This document shows positions 1 through 5,688 of a stretch of 5,688 bases of DNA, piece after piece. The DNA lies in assembly GCA_027057985.1 (NCBI GenBank), contig JALUTJ010000139.1, positions 1 through 5,688 of the forward strand. Reading direction: 5' to 3'. A model generated the notes under the pieces. The model ran no database searches. It saw nothing but the letters and a program-made list of their open reading frames with translations, and was not told where the DNA came from. The stretch's first letter is position 1; each line of letters starts with the position of its first letter. Position numbers and translations under genes: made by a program. The stretch comes from Chromatiales bacterium (GTDB lineage: Bacteria > Pseudomonadota > Gammaproteobacteria > UBA6429 > Thiohalophilaceae).

Positions 1-107
1 ATACCAACAATAGCGGTAAAAACAATCAGATAAACAACTTTTGGCTTGCACAGGTTATAGTAATTACGCCAGTTTATATCAACTGCTCTCAGTATTGCTT
101 CTGTCAT
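1..107 (-). CDS. ctaB: Heme O synthase (protoheme IX farnesyltransferase), N-terminal fragment
   Basis: This is a partial gene: the start is in the window and the rest runs off the left edge, leaving 35 complete codons plus two bases. The visible protein begins MTEAILRAVDINWRNYYNLC and continues with KPKVVYLIVFTAIVG. A short polar N-terminus followed by Y-x-x-L-x-KP-K/R-V-V and the first hydrophobic span is the standard opening of the CtaB/CyoE branch of the UbiA prenyltransferase family. The aspartate-rich substrate motifs of the family lie beyond the edge and cannot be checked. The enzyme is an integral membrane protein that transfers farnesyl diphosphate to heme B, making heme O. The ATG has a GAGGG ribosome-binding site just upstream and lies 27 nt after the ctaA stop, so the two genes are very probably cotranscribed. 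The heme A synthase next door uses this enzyme's product, which supports the call. Confidence 0.88.
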   Translation of the reverse strand, partial: MTEAILRAVDINWRNYYNLCKPKVVYLIVFTAIVG

Positions 108-110
108 AGT

Positions 111-115
111 CCCTC
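111..115 (-). promoter_or_regulatory. Ribosome-binding site of ctaB
   Basis: The minus strand reads GAGGG, three bases before the ATG at 107 (GAGG is four bases away). It lies inside the 27-nt gap after the ctaA stop and supports that ATG as the ctaB start. The spacing is slightly short but usable. Confidence 0.55.
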
Positions 116-134
116 ACCCGCTTTTTAGATTACG

Positions 135-1148
135 TTAACGTTCTTTACATAAATTCAAACTATAATTAACCAGTAGTAATGTCAGTAGTAACAAAGCCGC
201 GAAACCATTATGTGAAACGGCAATCGGTATCGGCAGAATTAACAATACATTGCTTATTCCCAGCGATACCTGGATCAGCAACACTATCATCAATAGTAAT
301 GCCTGTCTTTTCAGTAATGTATTATCTGTTTTTATTAGTATCAGTATCGCCAGCGTGAGTAATACCACGGTGGTAATTAATGCACCCAGGCGATGCATAA
401 AGTGAACCGTCATACCGGCCTCTACCGGCAGGCTGCCACCTTCATAATTTATTGTTGGATCCTTGAAAAACACGAAGGCTTCATCCATGTGCAGTTCAGG
501 TACCCACTTTCCCATACAGGTCGGAAAATCCGGACAATGCAGGGCAACATAATTGGTACTGGTCCAGCCACCCAGAAATAACTGTAATCCAAGCACAACC
601 ACAGCAACCCGGGCAAATATTTTTATTTTTCTACTACAACTGGTTGTAGCCAGTTTTTCCTGCCAAAGCCCGGCCTGTTTTATACAGAGCCAGAAAAGCG
701 TGCTCAGTGTCAGTAAGCCGGTCAACAGATGCAGGGTAACAATCGTCGGCCGCACAAGTTGTGTTACCGTCCACATACCCAGCATGCCCTGAAAAATGAC
801 CAGTCCAACCAGCAGCATGGGCAATAGCACTTCCTGTTTTTCATCATGCCGATTGCGCCATGCCATAAAAGCCATGATCAGTATCAGCAGCCCCAGCGTA
901 CTGGCAAAGTAGCGGTGAATCATTTCTTTCCATGCCTTTTCTGAATGCACTTCAAGATGTGGATAAAGATTCACGGCCTGCTTTATTTCATGTTCTTCAT
1001 CAGGTGCGGTTAATTGCCCAAAGCAACCCGGCCAGTCCGGGCAGCCCAGCCCGGCATCAGAAAGCCGAACGTATGCCCCAAGCACGATAACGACAAAGGC
1101 AAGGCAACACGCAGCAATACTTAACCGTAGAAACCACTTATTTACCAA
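135..1148 (-). CDS. ctaA: Heme A synthase (COX15/CtaA family)
   Basis: Heme A synthase oxidises the C8 methyl group of heme O to a formyl group, giving heme A for aa3-type cytochrome oxidases; it is an inner-membrane protein. With the start chosen here it has 337 residues and about eight membrane spans, near residues 7-27, 81-98, 107-127, 136-156, 176-196, 250-271, 280-304 and 309-331. Family marks are GAYVRLSDAGLGCPDWPGC after the first span, the ExxH motif E75/H78, H140 (LHLLTG), H252 (MHRLGA) and H313 (SHNG), which match the four conserved heme-ligand histidines. Cysteine pairs C36/C42 and C205/C211 occur in both large outer loops. The start is TTG at 1148, preceded by AGGTG, giving MVNKWFLRL and then the first span, as in relatives. 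No ATG or GTG precedes the first span in this frame. An upstream TTG at 1220 would add 24 residues but has no ribosome-binding site. ctaB follows directly. Confidence 0.93.
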   Translation of the reverse strand: MVNKWFLRLSIAACCLAFVVIVLGAYVRLSDAGLGCPDWPGCFGQLTAPDEEHEIKQAVNLYPHLEVHSEKAWKEMIHRYFASTLGLLILIMAFMAWRNRHDEKQEVLLPMLLVGLVIFQGMLGMWTVTQLVRPTIVTLHLLTGLLTLSTLFWLCIKQAGLWQEKLATTSCSRKIKIFARVAVVVLGLQLFLGGWTSTNYVALHCPDFPTCMGKWVPELHMDEAFVFFKDPTINYEGGSLPVEAGMTVHFMHRLGALITTVVLLTLAILILIKTDNTLLKRQALLLMIVLLIQVSLGISNVLLILPIPIAVSHNGFAALLLLTLLLVNYSLNLCKER

Positions 1149-1152
1149 AGAA

Positions 1153-1157
1153 CACCT
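1153..1157 (-). promoter_or_regulatory. Ribosome-binding site deciding the ctaA TTG start
   Basis: The minus strand reads TCCAGGTGTTCT and then TTG at 1148. AGGTG ends four bases before that codon, which is normal spacing. The alternative TTG at 1220 is preceded only by an A-rich run (CAAAAAATAA) with no Shine-Dalgarno match. This favours the 337-residue form of CtaA over a 361-residue form. Confidence 0.55.
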
Positions 1158-1186
1158 GGAACTTATTATTATTTTAGTGATAACAG

Positions 1187-1215
1187 ATAATAACGGCAGG
1201 CTTAAGAAGCTGCAA
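1187..1215 (-). promoter_or_regulatory. Possible sigma70-type promoter for ctaAB
   Basis: On the minus strand a -10-like TATTAT (1192 to 1187, 5 of 6 consensus bases) lies 17 bases after a weak -35-like TTGCAG (1215 to 1210, 3 of 6). A transcript starting about seven bases further on would leave a leader of roughly 30 nt with the AGGTG site before the TTG at 1148. A second -10-like hexamer, an exact TATAAT at 1248 to 1243, has no recognisable -35 at 16-18 bp spacing. AT-rich DNA makes such matches common, so this is only a candidate. Confidence 0.25.
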
Positions 1216-1237
1216 TTCAATTATTTTTTGGCATACG

Positions 1238-1261
1238 ATAAGATTATATTTTTAATCTTAT
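1238..1261. repeat. AT-rich inverted repeat in the bioD-ctaA gap
   Basis: On the plus strand ATAAGATTA (1238-1246) is separated by a 6-nt loop from its exact reverse complement TAATCTTAT (1253-1261). A 10-bp perfect palindrome, ATAATATTAT, lies next to it at 1263-1272. The surrounding bases 1221-1314 contain only 18 G/C in 94 by my count, so a chance origin is possible. The stem has a single G-C pair and no T-run follows it in the direction of transcription, so it is a poor intrinsic terminator. It overlaps the TATAAT at 1248 to 1243 and could instead be a regulator-binding site. The repeat itself is certain; a function is not. Confidence 0.5.
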
Positions 1262-1314
1262 AATAATATTATGTTTTACTTATCTGTTTTGATACTGACT
1301 TTTATAGTGTGAAA

Positions 1315-2001
1315 TTAGTATAACGCGATATCAGACTTACTTAAAGTAATGGTATGAGCCGGTGTATGCTTGCTTTGCGACTGATAAGCAACCGCACCGA
1401 GAAACGGAATGTCATGTAGAAAGTGCTGGAGTGTTTCAATATTTTCATCTTCGGCAGTAAATTGATCCGTTAATGAATTTGCTATCCAGCCGGCAAAAGG
1501 CAGGCCAGACTGGCGAATAGCCTGTGCGCTTAATAAAGCATGATTAAGACAGCCCAGCCGCAGACCCACAACCAGGACAACTGGCAGCTGTAACTTTTCA
1601 GCCATATCTGCCACGGTGCAGTGCATGCTCAGGGGTGCATACCAGCCACCCACACCTTCTACCACAACAAGGTCAGACTGTTGTTGCAAGATATGGTAGC
1701 AGTCATTAATTTTATCCAGATCAATTTCGACACCCGCTCTGGCAGCAGCAATATGTGGTGATACTGGCTCAGAAAAAACATAGGGATTGACCAGCGAGTA
1801 ATCTGCTTTACTGTTAGCCGCATCGGCAAGCGCCAGTGCATCTTCATTTCTTAGCTGCCCATTAATCTGGCCTGCACCACTTGCCACCGGCTTCATTGCA
1901 CTGACGCGCAGGCCCTGTTGCTGTAGCAAATGGATAAGCAACCGAGTGACAAAGGTCTTACCAGTTTCAGTATCGGTTCCGGTAATAAACAGGCCGGCCA
2001 T
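1315..2001 (-). CDS. bioD: ATP-dependent dethiobiotin synthetase BioD
   Basis: BioD carboxylates 7,8-diaminopelargonic acid (DAPA) with CO2 and ATP and closes the ureido ring to form dethiobiotin in the cytoplasm; BioB then uses the product. The 228-residue length is typical of the family. The N-terminal P-loop is GTDTETGKT at residues 8-16, with K15 as the phosphate-binding lysine. The catalytic lysine K37 sits in MKPVASG. The segment VVVEGVGGWYAPLS (112-125) is the Mg/substrate region, and VVGLRLGCLNHALLSAQAI (144-162) is also characteristic. The ATG shares its A with the bioC stop (TAATG) and has a strong ribosome-binding site inside the bioC 3' end, so translation is probably both coupled and efficient. 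It is the last gene of the biotin operon; an AT-rich gap follows. All motifs are intact. Confidence 0.97.
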   Translation of the reverse strand: MAGLFITGTDTETGKTFVTRLLIHLLQQQGLRVSAMKPVASGAGQINGQLRNEDALALADAANSKADYSLVNPYVFSEPVSPHIAAARAGVEIDLDKINDCYHILQQQSDLVVVEGVGGWYAPLSMHCTVADMAEKLQLPVVLVVGLRLGCLNHALLSAQAIRQSGLPFAGWIANSLTDQFTAEDENIETLQHFLHDIPFLGAVAYQSQSKHTPAHTITLSKSDIALY

Positions 2002-2870
2002 TATTTATCCTTCCTGAAAGGCACAATAACTGGAACCTCATTATCCTGTTCTATAACCCAGGCATGACCGTAAACTATTTCATAGCTGACAGGCAACAGG
2101 CCATCCTGCCTGAAATGCTCATAGGCATTCATCATTTTCTGCAACTTGTTCTTGCCCGTGATGGAAGCAGCCCGACCCTGCAGGACATTATGTGCACCGA
2201 TCTGTTTCAGATCACGCATAATGGTTTTGACATCCTCGTAGGTCACTGTCAGCATTTCCATATCCATAACCGGATCGGCAAAACGGGTTTGTACCAGGGC
2301 ATCACCTACATCATGCATATCGACAAAGGTATTCACATGCGGAAGATCGTCCACCATGGCCCAGCTCTGTCGCAACTCGTTCAGGCTGTCCGGGCCAAAA
2401 CTACTGAACAGCAACAGGCCACCCGGAGCCAGAACCCGCCTGAATTCAGAAAAAACTTTATCCAGATCCTGACACCATTGCAGGGTCAGACCGGAGATCA
2501 CCAGATCCATGCTGGCATCAGCAAAAGGCAGGTTCTCCACCTCGGCATTGATATAGTTCACCTGCCGGCTCCAGCGCTGTTTAAAACTACGCTTGCTTTT
2601 AGCCTGTTGCAGCATATTAAACGCAAGATCCAGGGCATAAATTTTTGCCGAGGGATAACGCTGCGCCAGTGAGCGGGTGATAAAGCCGGTGCCGCAACCA
2701 GCATCGAGAATCCTGCCCGGTTGCATTGTCATATAGTCCATGCGTTCCACCAGGCGCTTTGCCACTTCCTGCTGTAATACCGCGGCAGCATCATAACTAT
2801 CGGCTGCTTTTTCAAAGGCCTGGCGCATGGCATGCCGATCGATCACGGGGTCTTTCGTACTATTACTCAT
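2001..2870 (-). CDS. bioC: Malonyl-ACP O-methyltransferase BioC
   Basis: BioC uses S-adenosylmethionine to methylate the free carboxyl of malonyl-ACP, so that the primer can enter fatty-acid elongation and yield pimeloyl-ACP methyl ester. The 289-residue protein has a class I methyltransferase fold. Motif I is ILDAGCGTGF (54-63), the acidic residue after strand 2 is D81 in ALDLAFNML, and the motif near 122-133 reads DLVISGLTLQWC, matching the SNLAVQWC region of E. coli BioC. The LKQIGAHNV segment (221-229) corresponds to LKGIGATHL of E. coli BioC and separates it from generic methyltransferases. It is some 40 residues longer than the E. coli enzyme, with extra residues at both ends and in the middle. 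The start overlaps the bioH end by 8 nt and has no good ribosome-binding site, suggesting translational coupling. An internal Met15 start is possible but would remove conserved lead-in sequence. Confidence 0.95.
   Translation of the reverse strand: MSNSTKDPVIDRHAMRQAFEKAADSYDAAAVLQQEVAKRLVERMDYMTMQPGRILDAGCGTGFITRSLAQRYPSAKIYALDLAFNMLQQAKSKRSFKQRWSRQVNYINAEVENLPFADASMDLVISGLTLQWCQDLDKVFSEFRRVLAPGGLLLFSSFGPDSLNELRQSWAMVDDLPHVNTFVDMHDVGDALVQTRFADPVMDMEMLTVTYEDVKTIMRDLKQIGAHNVLQGRAASITGKNKLQKMMNAYEHFRQDGLLPVSYEIVYGHAWVIEQDNEVPVIVPFRKDK
2008..2015 (-). promoter_or_regulatory. Strong ribosome-binding site of bioD inside bioC
   Basis: The minus strand reads AGGAAGGA within the last codons of bioC. 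AAGGA ends six bases before the bioD ATG at 2001. It is the clearest Shine-Dalgarno sequence of the internal operon junctions and fixes the bioD start. The bioF, bioH and bioC starts have much weaker matches. Confidence 0.7.
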
Positions 2871-3639
2871 GGATAAACTGCTTTATCGTTTCAACACATT
2901 GCTCTACATGCGATATAAATGGCGCATGCCCGGCACCTTTAATAATTTCTTTCCGCGCTGACGGGAACATTGCGGCAAATTCCCCGGCAGCCTTTAATGG
3001 TACAAGGGTATCTTTCTCCCCGGCGATGACCATGGCATCACTATCGAACGGGTGATGACGCAGGTCTACTGTTTTTAAAATTTGCAAGCCCTGTTGCAGT
3101 GCATCGATATTCACTTCACCGCGGGCAAAGAGATTTTTATTCAGACATCTCAGGTCTTCTTTTGCTATTTCGCTCCCCCGGGTTTGCAGGGCAAGAAAAC
3201 GTTTTAAGGTTTTTTTATAATCCTGCTGCAACTCACTGGCAAAATTATCAAACACGGCTTCATCCATGGCACATTGCCAGTCCGGCTTACGGGTAAAACA
3301 CGGGGTCGAGGCAATAAAAATCACTTTAGTCACCCGCTTGTTTTGCTGTCGGACAAGATCCAGGCTTAACAAGCCACCGAGTGACCAGCCTATCAGTGTT
3401 ACCGCCTCGTCAAATGAGGCTAAAAGTGTTTCCAGTTCGGCGCGGTATGCCGCTAAACTGTAATTACTTTCCATCTCGCGGCTAAAACCATAACCCGGCA
3501 GGTCGACAATATGCAGTTCAAAATCCTGTGCCAGCTGCTCGGCAAAACTGCCCCAGACACCGCCATGCATGCCCCAGCCATGCAATAGAATAAGCGGCTG
3601 TCCTTTGCCTTTTATTTCCCGGTAAAGCGTCGCAGCCAT
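2863..3639 (-). CDS. bioH: Pimeloyl-ACP methyl ester carboxylesterase BioH
   Basis: BioH hydrolyses the methyl ester of pimeloyl-ACP, ending chain elongation and handing pimeloyl-ACP to BioF. The 258-residue alpha/beta-hydrolase has the oxyanion region LLHGWGMHGGVW (18-29), the nucleophile elbow GWSLGG (84-89) with S86, the catalytic acid D210 in AGEKDTLVP, and H238 in GHAPFISH. The segments RFLALQTRG (147-155) and LQILKTVDLR (185-194) match E. coli BioH closely and set it apart from other esterases. The ATG shares one base with the bioF stop (TAATG) and the gene end overlaps bioC by 8 nt. Its position beside bioC fits their paired roles of adding and removing the same methyl group. In E. coli bioH is outside the bio operon, so this arrangement differs from that model but is known in other gammaproteobacteria. 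Confidence 0.96.
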   Translation of the reverse strand: MAATLYREIKGKGQPLILLHGWGMHGGVWGSFAEQLAQDFELHIVDLPGYGFSREMESNYSLAAYRAELETLLASFDEAVTLIGWSLGGLLSLDLVRQQNKRVTKVIFIASTPCFTRKPDWQCAMDEAVFDNFASELQQDYKKTLKRFLALQTRGSEIAKEDLRCLNKNLFARGEVNIDALQQGLQILKTVDLRHHPFDSDAMVIAGEKDTLVPLKAAGEFAAMFPSARKEIIKGAGHAPFISHVEQCVETIKQFIHE

Positions 3640-4799
3640 TATGCTTTCTGTATCGCCTCGAGTGCATCGAGCAAGGTTTGCACCTGCGCTTCGCTGTGGC
3701 TTGCGGAAAAAGTAATTCGCAGTCTAGCCGTACCTTCGGCTACGGTTGGTGGCCGGATCGCGCTGACCAGGATATTTTTCTGCAGCAGCTTTTCACTCAT
3801 GGCCATGGCTTCTGCACTGTCACTGACCAGTAGCGGCTGTATTGGTGTCATCGAATCCATTAGTTCAAGCCCCAGTTCGCGGGCACCCTTACGAAACTGC
3901 TGAATCAGGCTGGCCAGTTTTTCCCTGCGCCAGGATTCTTTTTTTACCAGTGCCAGGCTCTCGCGGGTTGCGGCAGCAACTGCAGCCGGCATGGCCGTGG
4001 TATAGATATAACTTCTTGCCTGCTGGATAAGAGTTTCAATCAATGCTTCACTGCCGGCAACAAAAGCCCCGGCTGTGCCAAAGGCCTTGCCCAGGGTGCC
4101 CACCAGGATGGGAATAGCATCGACTGGCTGCTTAAAATACTCTCTGACACCCTGCCCTTTCTCACCCAGTACACCAATACCATGTGCATCATCGATCATT
4201 AGAGCTGCATCATACTGCTGTGCCAGCGCAACCATATCGTTTAATGGTGCAAGATCACCATCCATGCTAAACACACCATCACTAAGCAGCAGCCTGTTTT
4301 CTTTTGTCGAGGCTCTTAAATGCGCTGCCAGTTGAGCCATGTCAGCATGATGGTAACGGTATCGTTTTGCCCGTGAGAGTAATGCCGCATCCAGTAATGA
4401 AGCATGGTTAAGCCGATCTTCATGGATTCCAGTATGGCGATCACACAGTGCCGAGACCACACCGATATTGGCCATATAACCGGTGGAGAATAATAGCGCA
4501 CGCTCGGTGCCCATGAAATCTGCCAGCTCTTCTTCAAGCCGGTGATGCTCGACACCATGACCGGAAACAAGGTGGGCAGCACCACTACCTGCACCATACT
4601 GATCTACGGCCTGCTGAAAACGCTTTACCACATCAGCATGACTGGCAAGCCCGAGGTAATCATTGCTACAGAAGGAAAGTACCTTTGTGCCATCGATAAC
4701 CGGCTCAACCGACTGTGCCGAGGCCAGTATTTTTCTTGTACGGTAAAGATGCTGTGCCTTTTTCAGTTCAAGCTGCTGCTCAAGCTTATCGAGTATCAT
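3639..4799 (-). CDS. bioF: 8-amino-7-oxononanoate synthase BioF
   Basis: BioF is a cytoplasmic PLP enzyme of the alpha-oxoamine synthase family. It condenses pimeloyl-ACP (or pimeloyl-CoA) with L-alanine, releasing CO2 and forming 8-amino-7-oxononanoate (KAPA). The 386-residue length is normal. Visible marks are FCSNDYLGL (43-51), GAGSGAAHLVSG (69-80), LNHASLLDA (130-138) with the PLP-stacking H131, DGVFSMDGD (174-182), IDDAHGIGVLG (202-212) with D203 and H206, the PLP-binding lysine K238 in GTLGKAFG, and AIRPPTVAEGTARLR near the C-terminus. The last of these is typical of BioF and argues against the relatives Kbl (amino-ketobutyrate ligase) and HemA-type ALA synthase. The ATG lies 11 nt after the bioB stop with only a weak GAG-type ribosome-binding site. 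The stop shares a base with the bioH start. Confidence 0.97.
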   Translation of the reverse strand: MILDKLEQQLELKKAQHLYRTRKILASAQSVEPVIDGTKVLSFCSNDYLGLASHADVVKRFQQAVDQYGAGSGAAHLVSGHGVEHHRLEEELADFMGTERALLFSTGYMANIGVVSALCDRHTGIHEDRLNHASLLDAALLSRAKRYRYHHADMAQLAAHLRASTKENRLLLSDGVFSMDGDLAPLNDMVALAQQYDAALMIDDAHGIGVLGEKGQGVREYFKQPVDAIPILVGTLGKAFGTAGAFVAGSEALIETLIQQARSYIYTTAMPAAVAAATRESLALVKKESWRREKLASLIQQFRKGARELGLELMDSMTPIQPLLVSDSAEAMAMSEKLLQKNILVSAIRPPTVAEGTARLRITFSASHSEAQVQTLLDALEAIQKA

Positions 4800-4810
4800 A
4801 TGCTCGCGTT

Positions 4811-5688
4811 CTAAACCGCGCTAATACCCAGCTGTGCAAATAACTGGTTATCATGGCTGGTGCCTGGATTCGGTGTAGTCAGCAGTTTTTCACCATAAAA
4901 CACGGAGTTTGCTCCAGCAAAGAAACACATCGCCTGCATTTCATCACTCATTTCTTCCCGTCCAGCTGAAAGACGCACATAGGACTCTGGCATCATAATA
5001 CGGGCAATAGCCACGCTACGAATGAATTCCAGGGAATCAAAATCTTCTGCTTCCTCTAATGGTGTACCACTGACACGTACCAGCATATTGATCGGTACAC
5101 TTTCCGGATGCTTCTCCTGGTTGGCCAGTTCCTGTAACAGGCCAATGCGGTCACGACGACTTTCCCCCATACCAAGGATGCCACCACAACAGACATTCAT
5201 CCCCGCCTCGCGCACCCGCTTCAGGGTATCGAGCCTGTCCTGGTAGGTGCGGGTGGTAATCACTTCACCATAAAATTCCGGCGAGGTATCCAGGTTATGG
5301 TTATAGTAATCCAGCCCGGCTTCGCGGAGCTTCTGTGTTTGTTCATCACTAAGCATGCCCAGGGTAAGACAGGTTTCCAGGCCAAGCTCCTTGACCGCCT
5401 TGACCATTTCAATCACCGGTTCAAGATCCCGATCCTTCGGGCTGCGCCATGCTGCTCCCATGCAAAAACGCGAGGAACCGTTTTCTTTGGCCTGCTTTGC
5501 CGAGGCAATCACTTCCTCCAGCGGCATCAGTGGCTCGTTTTCAAGCTCGGTGTCATAGCGCACGCTTTGCGGACAGTAACCACAGTCTTCCGGGCACTTG
5601 CCGGTTTTAATACTCAGCAGGGTGCTAACCTGTACCTCGTTAGGATTGAAATGACGGCGATGGGTTTTCTGTGCTTCGAATAACAGAT
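4811..5688 (-). CDS. bioB: Biotin synthase BioB, 5'-truncated by the window edge
   Basis: BioB is a radical-SAM enzyme that inserts sulfur into dethiobiotin to make biotin. The frame is open from the right edge (first whole codon at 5686), giving 291 visible residues starting [14 protein letters not shown]; by comparison with E. coli BioB about 22 N-terminal residues are missing. The radical-SAM cluster motif is CPEDCGYC (C31, C35, C38 of the visible part). The ligands of the second, [2Fe-2S] cluster are all present: C75 (RFCMGAAW), C106 (ETCLTLG), C166 (NVCCGG) and R238 (YVRLSAGRE). [13 protein letters not shown] and LLTTPNPG are further signatures. The protein ends at LGISAV, without the tail of about 30 residues in the E. 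coli enzyme, which is common in the family. A GTG at 5563 lies after the cluster motif and cannot be the true start. The operon promoter must lie beyond the window. Confidence 0.97.
   Translation of the reverse strand, partial: LLFEAQKTHRRHFNPNEVQVSTLLSIKTGKCPEDCGYCPQSVRYDTELENEPLMPLEEVIASAKQAKENGSSRFCMGAAWRSPKDRDLEPVIEMVKAVKELGLETCLTLGMLSDEQTQKLREAGLDYYNHNLDTSPEFYGEVITTRTYQDRLDTLKRVREAGMNVCCGGILGMGESRRDRIGLLQELANQEKHPESVPINMLVRVSGTPLEEAEDFDSLEFIRSVAIARIMMPESYVRLSAGREEMSDEMQAMCFFAGANSVFYGEKLLTTPNPGTSHDNQLFAQLGISAV

Noticed and set aside
1238..1261. Inverted repeat as a rho-independent terminator of the biotin operon
   Set aside because: The stem has one G-C pair and no T-run follows it on the minus strand, so it does not meet the usual criteria.
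1281..1300. Possible FNR/ANR box around TTGATACTGAC on the plus strand
   Set aside because: Only the TTGAT half-site is present; the second half does not resemble ATCAA.
2064..2672. Plus-strand open frame of 202 codons
   Set aside because: It lies wholly antisense to bioC, whose frame carries clear methyltransferase motifs. Its translation shows no recognisable domain and it has no separate context.
4316..4597. Minus-strand frame of 93 codons inside bioF
   Set aside because: It is an out-of-frame shadow of bioF, which is intact and conserved through this stretch.
5160..5200. Double cysteine (VCCGG) in BioB as an unusual extra cluster ligand
   Set aside because: The first cysteine aligns with the known [2Fe-2S] ligand. 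An adjacent cysteine in place of serine is, as far as I recall, ordinary variation in BioB proteins.
5561..5563. GTG as a possible bioB start
   Set aside because: It lies after the CPEDCGYC cluster motif, and the frame stays open and BioB-like to the window edge. It is an internal valine codon.
5297..5683. Plus-strand open frame of 128 codons
   Set aside because: It is antisense to bioB over the radical-SAM cluster region; conservation of BioB explains the open frame.

Overview
The window is a compact stretch of bacterial metabolic genes, all read on the minus strand. It carries a biotin-synthesis operon in the order bioB-bioF-bioH-bioC-bioD (from 5688 down to 1315), followed by the heme A pathway genes ctaA (heme A synthase) and the first 35 codons of ctaB (heme O synthase). 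The protein sequences, the bioBFHCD order and a ctaA-ctaB pair point to a gammaproteobacterium with aerobic, heme-copper-oxidase respiration. I cannot name a genus. Base composition is mid-range in the genes and very AT-rich in the single intergenic gap.

Right part (1315-5688). bioB enters the window already in progress; roughly its first 20 codons and the operon promoter lie beyond 5688. Its stop is followed after 11 nt by bioF. From there the genes are joined: bioF/bioH share one base (TAATG), bioH/bioC overlap by 8 nt, and bioC/bioD share one base (TAATG). BioC methylates the malonyl-ACP primer so it can pass through fatty-acid elongation. BioH removes the methyl ester to release pimeloyl-ACP. 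BioF condenses this with alanine to give KAPA, BioD closes the ureido ring of DAPA to give dethiobiotin, and BioB inserts sulfur. The only late-pathway step without a gene here is KAPA to DAPA (bioA or a substitute), so that gene must be elsewhere.

Middle (1149-1314). This 166-nt gap between bioD and the preferred ctaA start is AT-rich. It holds a 9-bp inverted repeat, a possible sigma70-type promoter and the ctaA ribosome-binding site. No GC-rich hairpin with a T-run, and so no convincing intrinsic terminator, is visible after bioD.

Left part (1-1148). ctaA is best read from a TTG start at 1148, giving 337 residues and eight membrane spans. ctaB starts 27 nt after its stop and runs off the left edge. 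The two enzymes act in sequence (heme B to heme O to heme A) and supply cofactor to an aa3-type oxidase whose structural genes are not in this window.

I see no RNA genes, mobile elements, CRISPR arrays or unrecognised genes, and no new biological system. The most useful observations concern the ctaA start, the AT-rich junction and the gene arrangement.
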